This document shows positions 1 to 12,300 of a stretch of 64,000 nucleotides of DNA, piece by piece. The position numbers and the translations under genes are program-made. Below the pieces are notes generated by a model. The model saw only the letters and a list, made by a program, of their open reading frames with translations. It was not told the DNA's origin and ran no database searches. The first letter of the stretch is position 1. Each line of letters starts with the position of its first letter. Origin of the DNA: Eutreptiella sp. 'Long Island Sound 2002' (lineage: Eukaryota; Euglenozoa; Euglenophyceae; Eutreptiales; Eutreptiaceae); contig OZ038390.1 in NCBI GenBank assembly GCA_964036045.1, forward strand, positions 37,690,974-37,754,973. The letters run 5' to 3'.

Positions 1-73
1 GCTCACGGTCTGATATTCCGACGCACAGGAGCGCACCACTCCTGTGCTCCCATGTTCTTCGATAAAAACGGGG

Positions 74-352
74 TCACTCCCCCTGGCTGTACCGCGGCCT
101 GCCTCCTTTCCCATACGTTGACCAGGCAGCCCAGTAAAAGGCAATGCTGGAGAGGTTCCAGAGGTAACAGATGATCAGTGCCGCGTGGAGGCAGTGGTCC
201 CCGACATGGGGCTTCAGCCAGTCCGACACCTGCCCCACGATGTAGGGAGAAGGGGTGTCGCCCAGCAGGTGGATGAGGAGCACGTTGTAGGACATGCTGA
301 AGTTGCGCAGGTTCGTGGGGACGCAGGCCAGCAGCACGGCGTTGACGGGGGC
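74..352 (-). CDS. Spinster-like transporter terminal exon 4
   Basis: The acceptor is CCTTCAG|GCCCCC, phase 0. The exon codes for 92 residues and a TGA stop, with the PSPYIVGQVSDWL motif and the final helix. A GTATGG after TCAAC near residue 79 of the exon could act as an alternative donor, in which case the last few residues (GKGGRPRYSQGE) would differ and another exon would lie outside the window. Confidence 0.8.
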   Translation of the reverse strand, partial: APVNAVLLACVPTNLRNFSMSYNVLLIHLLGDTPSPYIVGQVSDWLKPHVGDHCLHAALIICYLWNLSSIAFYWAAWSTYGKGGRPRYSQGE

Positions 353-3300
353 CTGAAGGATCGTGGACAATTGCGGGTGCGGAGGGTTGCCGAAGGTGCA
401 CTGCTGGGGGTTGTGGAGGAATGAGGGCGGGTCGAAGCTCAGTGAGTATGCCGGTTGGTGCTTCGGGGTATACATACTTGTTCACCTTTTGAGGGGGGAA
501 TCCTCCGCGTGGCGAACCCCAACAGCCGGGGGAAATTATCTATCTCCCTCTGCTCACCAGTGCAAGGGGGGGGGGGGCGTAAAGGCGCAGTGAGTATGCC
601 GGATGGTGCCGGGGGGGATGAATAATCAGTGTGGACGGGGCCAATCCCCTATTTGACAGGGCCGTCCACCAGGAACTTCCGCGACTGGTTGGCTCTGCCA
701 TCAGTGGCTGTTCCTGTTCCTTTTCACCCGAGAAGAGCGAGGGCAAGGTGGGGAAACCCACTGCCATACAGCGCCAGCTTGAGGGCGGGGGGGGGGGGGG
801 GGTTGCGTCATTCCTCCCTCACGGCGTCCACTCCCCTGCCAGCGGGCTTCGCAGTCACTCCAACAATGTCAAGTGCTCTCCATCACCGATGATGTGGGAA
901 TTGTAACACGGCGCCAGGGCTGTGCAGATCACCAAGCGCTGCCCATCAGTGGCGCTCTGCATTTCCCGGCATTGCTTTCAAGTGGAGTGTGCTCCATGTG
1001 CCATAGGCCAGGCGGCTAGGCAGCAGTTCTGGACTCGGGCTGAGGGTCGGTGGACCCTGAAGCTCGACCGCAAAGCCGCTGGCAGGGATGTATTAGAAGG
1101 GGGGGGGCATTTGCCTTTTCAAGTCCTGGACGCTAGTGCGATTGAGGGGTTCAGAGGGTTAGTGGGTGAGAGCGCATCTATATACAGCCGTATACAGATA
1201 TATAAGGCCCTTACCCCCCCCGCCCCCCCGAGCGGATCGCGGCGCGACGGAAGGACCTGGGCCTCCGTCCTATGTGGGATCCTCTGAGGAGCGTCCCTGC
1301 CCAGATCTCGGGCTGTGCGCTCCCCCATCCGCACCCGCAGATGCAGGTGCGGCCGCGGGGGGCTGGGCGCCCCCCCCTCCCGATGACTGCACTTGCCGAG
1401 TGAAGCCCAGGCTCAAAAGCCCCCCCGCGCGGGGCGGCAGACGGGCTGCCGCTCCCCTGCGCTGCGCGGGGCGCCCCTGACGGTCTGCCCCACGCGCTGC
1501 CCTGCCCCCCGTGTCGCACTGCCGCACTCCTGCGCCCGCCCAGCCCGCCCACTGAGGGAGGGGGGGGGGGGCTGCGCCGCGCCGGGGGGGGAGCGGATCC
1601 GCCCTGTCCCTGACCCTGGCCCTATCTCTGACACCCCTGACCCAGAGCAGCAGCCTCTGGCTGCCCTTGTGCCTGCAACACAGCATGCCCTGCAGCACTC
1701 TGCTGCCCCACATCCTGCCCTGCAGCACCATGCTGCCCCTGCTCGCTGATTTTGGGGAGGCACCTAGACCCTGCCCAGCCCGAAGCCGCCCTGCAGCCCC
1801 CCTGCTGCTCGCAATCCCGGGGTGGAGGTAGGTCACCCTGTGTCCCATCCGCCCGCGCCGCTGCAGTGAGCGCGGCCGAGATGGAGCCAAAAATGTCCAC
1901 CATGCTCGCGCGCCCCCGTCCTTGCCCCCTGCCCCCGCCGCGGGACGTGCTCATGGGAGGAGGGGGGGGGGGGGGGCGGTGATGTCGTGGCCGACTGCGC
2001 AGCCAGCGGGGGTGCCCGAAGCCACCGCCCCCCAGGAGACATGAGGCCAGAGCCACTGAGGCTATTCGCCGGTGGCTGGGACTGTGACTGACCCACCCCC
2101 CTGCCGCCCTCCCCCCCCATATCCCCATGAGTGGTGGGGGCTGGAGTCCCGGGAAGAGTGGGAAAAGGATGACCCAGCCCTAGGAGGGGGCCTCCGGCGC
2201 GGTGGCTCGTCGTCGTCGGAGGAAGAGCCGACTCGTGACGGCCGATGCCTCCACCCCAGCACTGCCGGCGGCAGCACGCGCTGTCGCGCCTGCGGCGGCT
2301 CATCCTCTGATGAGCCCCGCGGCGACTCCCGCCCTCGGGAGCCCAGCACCGTGCGGGTGGGGGGGGCGCAGGCCGGTGCACCTGCTGGGGCGCTTGAAGC
2401 CACGTACGCAACGCCCTGGCCCCTTCGCGTTGTGCTGCCGGCGCCAGCCGGTGCCCCTCGTGGCCCAAGGAGCAGCAGTATTTAATGCCCTGACCGGTCG
2501 CCGCGCACGCCGCGCACGTCGCCGCTCCGTGTGCAGGGCACAATACGCGCGCGGTGCCCAAACCGCGCCCTAGCGCCCGTGGAGCTCCAGCCGGGCGCGC
2601 CGGCGGCGGTGGCTGCGCGAGCGGGCCGCACGGCCGCTGCGGGCGCACCCACTTGAAGGGGCGCAGCGGCACCTGACCACCCAGGGGGCGAGGCAAGTAG
2701 TCGTTCAGGAAGGCTTCCCGGCGCCCCCTGCCCGGCCTTGCCAGCCGCCGCGCCCATAGGGCCCTGCAGTGCACCTCTAGGCGGCGCATGTGCTCCTGCA
2801 TGTCTTGGCGGCACGCGAACACAGGCCTCTCTGTGCGACCCATGCACTTGTAGCCCCCAAACGGGACTAGTGCGTTGCATAGCGGGCGCAGCTGGCCCCC
2901 AAGAAGCTCACCGGCTCGCAGAAACTGTTGCGTTTTGGCGAGCGGGAGCTTGAGCACGTGCGCTCATTCATGAAGTGGCAGGACACGACCCACCAGCTTG
3001 TGCCCCGGAGCCGCTAGGAGGGCTCGGCCCGCATGCTCTTCGAAATCTAGGGCCAATTCCACGTACGTGACTTGGCCATGGCCCGGGAGCCACAACAAGG
3101 CCCCTGCCCACCGCAGCAAGGCGTGCAAAAACGTCGCCTCCCAGGGCCAATGCGGCGGCAACCCCTCTGGTACATCCAGCGGGGGTCGGGCCGGGGGCAT
3201 GGGTAGTGGGCCCGCCCCAAGTTGGTGCCACGGATAGGCAGTGCGCGCGTCCGGCGCCCGGCCCCGCGCCGGGCCGAAGACGGTCGAACGTTGGTCCCCC

Positions 3301-6300
3301 CTTTGCTGGGCGGCGTCTAATGCCGTCTTGCGCGCCGCGAGCACGGCTAGGAACATTCCATACAGACGGTACAAGAGGTCCTTTGCCAGCTGCAGCGCAT
3401 CGTCGTCGGGCACCAGGGCCAGCGGGAGCAGCCCGGCCGAACGCAGGCAGGCCAGCCACGCGGACGGTACAGCCAGCGTGGGGAGAGGGCGCGCCGCCGC
3501 CTCCACCAGCGGGCGCCATGCCGCCCGTGCCGGCTCCTAGGAGGGGCAGGCCCACAGCATGTGTTCATCCGTTTCGGCGGGGGCCCCACAGTGAGAACAA
3601 CGCGGGGCCGTGCGGATGCGGTGCTCATGGGCTCGCGCCACAGTCCATGTGGCCCCAGCGAGCTGCGAGCGCAGCAACACCAGCTCCAGTTTGTTGCACG
3701 CTACGGTGAGTGTATGACGCACCGCGTTGCGCTGCACGGCGCCCCCGAGGCCCCCGTACGTCCGCGGGCGGCGGCGCTCCAAGGCCTGCAGCGCGAAGAA
3801 CCGCTGGCTTTCCCGTACGCGGCGGCACACCTCACCCCAATCATCCAGAGCCAGGTGCAACGGTGCTGCTTGCCCAAGCAGCCGCCACTTCCACCAGCCC
3901 TCAAGGGCTACCCAACCGAGCCTCCGGGTGTCTTGCAGCACTCGCCCCACCGGCCCCGTCAATGGCGTCTTGGGGCGCTCCTCCAGCACTGCCTGCACCA
4001 GCACCTACACTGTGCCGGGGGTAGCGGCTGCTTGCGCCAGCCACAACAGCCGTTGGTATTGTGCCCGCCACGAGGGACACCCTTGGAACACCCCTCCTCC
4101 TTGGGTCCCCCTATGGTCCCTGCCGAGGGCAGGCCAAAATGTTTTAAGCTTAATCCTCTTAGTGCCGAAGGCACCGAAGCAAAATTTTGGCTGTCAGCCT
4201 GAAACGTTGGAAGGGGAGGAGGGGGGTCCAGGGGGGGGTAACCCCCACTCCTCCTACGGTGTGCGGCCGTCCTAATACATCCCTGGTAGGGGGGTTCAAG
4301 GTGTTCGGTTGTGGGGCTGCATGTGGCTGATTGGCCTAGACGGGCGCATACATCGGCGGGAGGCAGGTTGTGAAGGCTGAGAAACGGTGTGAAGGTGAAG
4401 GGTTGATGATGACAACCGCAGCGTTGTTGGGGGATTGCAAAAGGGTTGTTGAAGGCGTTTGGTGGGGCAACAACGGCTGTTGGCAACTGCAGAGGGCCGC
4501 CCGGAGTCATGAAGGCTCGTTGACTGTGCCGAGGCCCATACCTGTGTGTTGAACAGCAGCAGCTCCACCATCGCAAGCGTCCCGAAGAAAAACCCCTTCG
4601 AGGAGGTCCAGAAGCAGGCCAGCCCCACCGGGAACGACGCCACCATCGACAGGAACACAAACTTGAGGGCCCCCTTGGTGCCGCCCCCCACCCAGTCGTT
4701 GATGAAGCCGCCCGCCGCCGTCCCCAAAAAGCCGCAGATGGCGGTGGTGACCCCGAAGATGCTGGACCCGGTGGCGGCGTCCATCTTCAGGGGCGGCTGA
4801 GTGACGAGAGTCGGGCCCCAGAAGGCAAGGGCTCCGATGACAAACGTGTAGGAGGCGTAACCAAGGGACACCAGGAGCCATGTGGAGTTGTTGAGGAGGG
4901 CCCAAAAGGCCTCGTGGGGGCCGTAGGGCTTGGGGTGCTCGGGCCCCTCGGGGTGGTCAATGAGCTCCTGATCAGCGGATTTGACGTTGACCTGTTGTGA
5001 GGGTCGAGAAGGCGTTGGGAGTCCGGGAGGGGAACTGGGGGGGGCATGGGGCACTGTGCCTGCCGGGTACGGCCTGGGGGGGGGGGGGGCAAAGGGCCCC
5101 AGAGGGATGAGGAAGGGTTTGGGTTTTGGTTTTGATGGGCACCTCGTCCGTGGCCCCGGCGTCGCTCTGCCGACACAGGGGCCCTAAGGAATGCTTCGTG
5201 AACGGATATTTAAGGCAGTCACAGCGTCTCCCGGCAGCAGTCTCCGTGTGCGGAAGGACAGCACTTCCCTGCACCGGTCTCTGCCTGCAGCAGTGCCTGC
5301 CAGCAGGGACGCAGGACCCGCCTGCAGCAGTGTCCGTGTGCGGTGGTGCCCATGTGCAGTCAGCCGCGCCTGCACTGGCGTCTACCCGCACCAGTCTCTG
5401 TCTGTTCTGGCCCCCCTTCGGCCACCTGCAGCGTCTCCCACAGCAGCGAGGCCATCAATTCAGCCAGAGGCAGCCCTTGTCACAGTTGCGCTTACACCAG
5501 CCTGCCGCTCAGTCCTCTCAGCGGCGGCTGTGCCTCCCCGTACCCCACCGCAGTGCAAGCCGGCAGGTGCGGTGGCAAGCTACCGTTGTGAGGGTTTTTA
5601 TACCAGTGCCAGGCCACCAGGGGGAGGGACGGGGGGAACTGCACACAGAGCCTAAAACCTTGAGGCATCGCAGTGTGTCTTGAGGCAACTGCGGTGTCTC
5701 CCTGCAGCATTTTCTGTGCAGGAGTACGGCATCTGCCCGCACCTGTCTCTGCCTGAAGTAGTTCCCGCCAGCATGGACCTGCAGCAGTATCCGCGTGCGG
5801 TCTTACCTGCGTGCAGTCAGCCACATCTGCACTGGTGTCTACCCGCACCGGCTTCTGCCTGCAACGGGCCCCCTTCAGCCACCTATGGCACACACTCCCA
5901 CAGCAGCGAGGCCAAATTGTAGAATTGCCAAATTGCCAAATTGCAGCAGAAGCCCCTATCAGCGTTGTGCTCAGGAGGGCACCAGCCCGCCGCGCGGTCT
6001 CGTGTCTCACCAGCGGCTGTGCCTCCTCGCACCCCACTGCACAGGGCCCCAGTAGACCTCTCCTAGGCTGTCACACCCATGTGGTGCCCATCAGATGCCG
6101 GCAGTCCATGTGGCCGCAGCTCGTGCCTGTTCCGGCAGTGCTAGCTGGCAGGCACTCTGGCAAGCTACCACTGTGAGGCTTTAAGACTGGTGATACTGGT
6201 GCCAGGTCACCAGGGGATGGGGAATTGGGGATGGGGGATGTGGGATGGGAGATAGGGGCTCTGACATGGAGACCGATGCTCGGGCTTACAGGCCGCAGAG

Positions 6301-9300
6301 GAGGAGCAGACTGACGTCCATGCGAACTCTGCCCCTCACCCTGCTGACAAACCACCCATACAATGCATACCCCATGCCTGCTGCCTGCTGGCATCTGCGG
6401 GGGAGGGGGGGGGGGCTCCATAAAGGCTGGTTGCTTAACATGCAATACAACCAATGTCTTGTGCCTTTCCATGTGTGGCTACTTTTTTTGATCGAGACAT
6501 TTGGCGGGGGGGGGGGGGGGGGCAGGAGGATCCTTGAGGTAGCCCTTGCCAGCCACACTGCCTGTGTGAAATGAAGCGGTGCAAATACAGACTGCTTCCC
6601 GATTAGCTCTGGCTCACCTGGGGTGTCTCTGAATCGTCGTCCAGTAAAAGGGGCATCCCCGTGAGCTTGTGAGTGGCTGCATGTGACGCAACAGATGCCT
6701 TCAGAAACCCATATTGTGTGCACCACAGTGTAATGCCTTGAAAGATACCGCAGCTGTCAGGGACTGGATGGATGTCCATTACCATAACACCTCGACTGGT
6801 GGAAGCCAGCAGCCTGGCACCAGCATGAAAATCACGTGAACGGTATGCAATTGATGATAGTGAAGGGGCGCATGACACAATGCCTCATAAGCAAATATGC
6901 AAGTGAAATCGCTGTTTCCCCCACAATGCAGTCCAATGATGTGGAGGCAGCTGATTGCTTTGCATCAGGGGGCATTGGGAGAAAGGAATGCGACTGGATG
7001 ACAAAAAGTCCTGCATAATGGGTGGTAGAGGGGACAGGATAAGCCGCTCAGTAGCCGGCTTGCATTGCATATTGCATGATCTTGGTGTCGCTAGGAGTGA
7101 TGTGTCTTGTATATTTCCAGGGGCATGGTATCTCACCGCATGGTGTTCCTCACTGCTGAAGTGATGGCGATACCTACTTCAGTGCTTCAGGGGCAGCTGC
7201 TGGGAGCTGCACACAGAGACAGCAAGCGGGACTGCGCACTGGGATAGCAGCTGGGCTTGCCCACTGGGGCAGCAGCAAGTATGAGGGATGGGGGCAGGAA
7301 CAGGGTGTGGGGATGAGGGGTGGGATATGGGGGCAGGGTGTACTGATTGCAGGTCCAGGCTGTGCCACCGGGTATGACACAGCAGGTGGGATGAGGCCAG
7401 ACCTGTTTGGGAAGGACCCAGCACAGACAGCTGAGAGGCAGCATGACCATCGCCTCGAGGAAGAAGACCAACCGCCAGCCGGACATTTTCCAGCCAAAAA
7501 TCGACAGCGGCCCCAGCTCCGCAATGACGCCGCCGGTGGCAATACCCAGCGCTTGTCCCACTGGAATCGCAGCAAAGAAGAGGCCCAGCCACAGCGTTTT
7601 GGAGGCGGGCGGGGCCACGTTGTCGATGGACGAGGGGGCCAGTCCCGTGAAACTCGCCTCCCCAATCCCAACCATCACGCGGGAGCACAGGAGCCACAGG
7701 TAGTTCGAGGAGATCGAGACGCTCAGCGCCGCCAGCACCCATCCAGCAGTCCCGATTGCCATCACCTGCAGGGCCCGGGCACAGTACACCACATTGCACT
7801 GCGCAACACTACGCAACATTGAAATACCCCCCACAACAATGCCACTGGCCTGCATTGCCCTTCCAGCATACCACACGGCACAAAACTACGAAACACAACC
7901 GACACCACACCACACCACACCACACCGCACCGCACCACACCACACCACACCGCACCGCACCGCACCGCACCGCACCGCACCGCACCGCACCGCACCGCAC
8001 CGCACCGCACCGCACCGCACCCAACCGCAACCGCAACCGCACCGCACCGCACCGCACCGCACCGCACCGCACCGCACCGCACCGCACCGCAACCGCACCG
8101 CAACCGCACCGCACCGCACCGCACCGCACCGCACCGCACCGCACCGCACCGCACCGCACCGCACCGCACCGCACCGCACCGCACCGCACCGCACCGCACC
8201 GCACCGCACCGCACCGCACCGCACCGCACCGCACCGCACCACACCACACCACACCACACCACACCCTGAGTACTCCCCAGCTCTACTCACGGGCTGGGTG
8301 CCGGGTGCGAAGCCCCCGACGACAGGGCCCGGGCACTGCCAATAGGCGGTGTACTAACAGTGTCGGGTGCGCGCACGTCCCAGTGCCAAGCACCATCCCC
8401 AGGGACCCCGCGGCCCCTAGTACCGGCCGCCTTGGCCCTGGGAACGGTCAGCGACCCTCCGTAGAGGACGGCTGACCAAGCCTCCCCCTCCTCTCTTCCC
8501 CTACGCGCCCGCCCACGCGCCAGCCCACGCAGGAGCCCGGACATGCGCCCCCCCCGCGCCTTTGCCCCACCCACAGGGCCCTCTGCCCCAACTCCGTCCC
8601 ACACACCCCCATGCAGCTCTCGGTGCCCCCCATGCACTACCTCCCGCAGCCACTCCGTGCCGCCTCCCCTGCCCACTGCCCCTCCCCCCACCCCCTTCTC
8701 CTGCCCTTGCCCCTCTCGCAGGCTGGCAGCGCCTGTGCGGCGCGCCTCCAGGGCCCCGCATCGGCGGCCGGCCGCGTGAACAATCTGGACCCGGGCGCGC
8801 CGACGAGGAGCCTCCAATACGGGGTCTTCATGGCAAGCGTCCAGGTGTGCAGGTGGAAAGGGCCCTGAAGGGTGCATGTGAGGGGCCCCCGCCCTAGCAG
8901 AGGCGCGGTGCCTGGGAGGAGGGGATGGCCGGTGGCGCGGACATGCGCGGGGGGCCCCGACAACGACCCCCCGCCCTGTAACATGTGCGAGGGTGCGAGG
9001 AGGGATATAAAGCTGGCCTGAGGACTGGAGTGGAGCAGTCCAGTGGGTCAGTCGAATGTGGGCCAGATGACAAAGCCCGGAGATGCCGCCCCTGTCCCCG
9101 TCCGGTTGGACACCCTGGTATCGGTATCCGACATCCTTTAGGTACGGTATAAGGCCCCCCGGCCACCACCCCGGCGCCAACACCAGGGAGGGCGTCCGGG
9201 AGGGGTAACAGCCCCCGATCCCCCAAAGGCAGCCCCAAAGGTGAGCGCACCACTGGAAGGGGCATGTCTGCGGGGTACACAACAGCGCTGAGTAATTCCC

Positions 9301-12300
9301 TAACGTAATGAATAGTGCCTACTGCCGTAACTAATGCTTAACAGGGTAAATGGCCCCCCCCCGGGGCCAGTTTAGTGCGCAACCCCCAGAGCCGGACTCG
9401 ACCGGCCGTACTGAGGCGAGCCCAGAAATGGGTATGGCAGGCCACAGTCCAGCTGGTAGCCACGCCTCAGTACACTCCGTGGGCTCATAAGGCCCACGGG
9501 GGCCCCAAACACCGTTACGTTCGGGAGTTAAGCCCCGGCGGTGTTTGGGGTTGTTCCTGGTTAAGAGGACTCACGTTGAGTCCCAGATACTGTTACCCCG
9601 GGGTTATGACCCCCGGTACTGCCTGCTTACTTGCCTGCTGCTGCTAGGAGACTCCGAACACCCCCTGGGCTGGGCTCCCCGTCCCCCCCAGGCCGGTGCG
9701 CCCGGTTCCCTAAAGAAGATGGCCTCCCCTTGGCCTGGCAGGAGACTCCGAACACCCCCTGGGCGGGACTCCCTGTCCCCCCCGGGCCGGTGCGCCCGGT
9801 TCTTTGAAGAAGATGGCCCCCCATTGGCCTGGCAGCAGACTCCGAACACCCCCTGGGCAGGACTCCCTGTCCCCCCCGGGCCGGTGCGCCCGGTTCTCTC
9901 AAGAAGATGGCCCCCCATTGGCCTGGCAGGAGACTCCGAACACCCCCTGGGCAGGACTCCCCGTCCCCCCCGGGCCGGTGCGCCCGGTTCCCTAAAGAAG
10001 ATGGCCCCCCATTGGCCTGGCAGGAGACTCCGAACACCCCCTGGGCAGGACTCCCTGTCCCCCCCGGGCCGGTGCGCCCGGTTCCCTGAAGACGGTGACC
10101 CCCCATTGGCCTGGCAGGAGACTCCGAACACCCCCTGGGCAGGACTCCCCGTCCCCCCCGGGCCGGTGCGCCCGGTTCCCTAAAGAAGATGGCCCCCCAT
10201 TGGCCTGGCAGGAGACTCCGAACACCCCCTGGGCAGGACTCCCCGTCCCCCCCGGGCCGGTGCGCCCGGTTCCCTGAAGAAGATGACCCCCCATTGGCCT
10301 GGCAGGAGACTCCGAACACCCCCTGGGCAGGACTCCCCGTCCCCCCCGGGCCGGTGCGCCCGGTTCCCTGAAGAAGATGGCCCCCCATTGGCCTGGCAGC
10401 AGACTCCAAACACCCCCTGGGCAGGACTCCCCGTCCCCCCCGGGCCAGTGCGCCCGGTTCCCTAAAGTAGGTGGCCCCCCATTGGCCTGGCAGGAGACTC
10501 CGAACACCCCCTGGGCAGGACTCCCCGTCCCCCCCGGGCCGGTGCGCCCGGTTCCCTGAGGAAGATGACCCCCCTCTGGCCTGGCAGCAGACTCCGAACA
10601 CCCCCTGGGCAGGACTCCCCGTCCCCCCCGGGCCGGTGCGCCCGACTCTCGGAAGAAGATGGCCCCCCGTAGGCCTGGCAGGAGGCTCCGAACACCCCCT
10701 GGCCTGGACTCCCCGTCCCTCCCAGGCCGGTGCGCCCGGTTCTCCGAAGATGGTGGCCCCCCATAGGCCCTGAAGGATGCCCCGACCACCCCCTGGGTTG
10801 GACTCCCCATCCCCCCAGGCCGGTGCGCCCAGTAGTACGTCCCCACAGGCCCGGCACTACACTCCGACCACCCATTGCAGGAGTTGCACTGCCCACTGCC
10901 CCCAGGCAGTGAGGCAGTGCATTGCAGGAGTTCCGCTGCCCACTGCCCCCAGGCAGTGAGGCAGTGCATTGCAGGAGTTGCACCGCCCACTGCCCCCAGG
11001 CAGTGAGGCAGTGCATTGCAGGAGTTCCACTGCCCGCTGCCCCCAGGCAGTGAGGCGGTGCATTGCAGGAGTTCCACTGCCCACTGCCCCCAGGCAGTGA
11101 GGCAGTGCATTGCAGGAGTTGCACTGCCCACTGCCCCCAGGCAGTGAGGCAGTGCATTGCAAGAGTTCCACTGCCCATTGCCCCCAGGGCAGTGAGGCAG
11201 TGCATTGCAGGAGTTGCACTGCCCACTGCCCCCAGGCAGTGAGGCCGTGCATTGTAGAAGTTGCACCGCCCACTGCCCCCAGGCAGGGAGGCAGTGCATT
11301 GCAGGAGTTGCACTGCCCACTGCCCCCAGGCAGTGAGGCAGTGCATTGCAGGAGTTGCACTGCCCACTGCCCCCAGGCAGTGAGGCAGTGCATTAAAGGA
11401 GTTCCACTGCCCACTGCCCCACGGCAGTGAGGCAGTGTACTGCAGGAGTTCCACTGCCCACTGCCCCCAGGCAGTGAGGCCGTGCATTGTAGAAGTTGCA
11501 CCGCCCACTGCCCCCAGGCAGTGAGAGAGTGCATTGCAGGAGTTGGAGTTGCACTGCCCACTGCCCCCAGGCCGGTGCGCCCGGTTATTGGAAGATGATG
11601 GCTCCCCATGGGCCTTGCAGGAGGTTCCGACCACCCCCTGGGCTGGGCTCCCTGTCCCCCCCAGGCCGGTGCGCCCGGTTATAAGCAGATGACGCCTCCC
11701 CATGGGCCCTGCGGGAGGGTCCGACCACCCCCTGGCCTGGACTCCCCGTCCCTCCCAGGCCGGTGCGCCCGGTTCTCCGAAGATGATGGCCCCCCATAGG
11801 CCCTGAAGGATGCCCCGACCACCCCCTGGGTTGGACTCCCCATCCCCCCAGGCCGGTGCACCCAGTGGTACATCCCCACAGGCCCGGCACTACACTCCGA
11901 CCACCCATTGCAGGAGTTGCACTGCCCACTGCCCCCAGGCAGTGAGGCAGTGCATTGCAGGAGTTGCACTGCCCACTGCTCCCAGGGCAGTGAGGCAGTG
12001 CGTTGCAGGAGTTCCGCTGCCCACTGCCCCAGGGCAGTGAGGCAGTGCATTGCAGGAGTTGCGCTGCCCACTGCCCCCGGGCAGTGGGGCAGTGCATTGC
12101 AGGAGTTCCACTGCCCACTGCCCCCAGGCAGTGAGGCAGTGCATTGCAGGAGTTGCACTGCCCACTGCCCCCAGGCAGTGAGGCAGTGCATTGCAGGAGT
12201 TGCACGGCCCACTGCCCCCAGGCAATGGGCGGTGCATTGCAGGAGTTCCACTGCCCACTGCCCCCAGGCAGTGAGGCAGTGCATTGCAGGAGTTGCACTG

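Noticed and set aside
7904-8265. PHRTA- and VRCGA-repeat ORFs across the pentamer arrays
   Set aside because: Every frame of a 5-bp repeat lacking stops is open; there is no independent evidence of translation.
9495-9590. Possible 5S rRNA gene (TTCGGGAGTTAAGCCCC)
   Set aside because: Only one loop matches; the order of helices and the 3' part do not fit a 5S rRNA.
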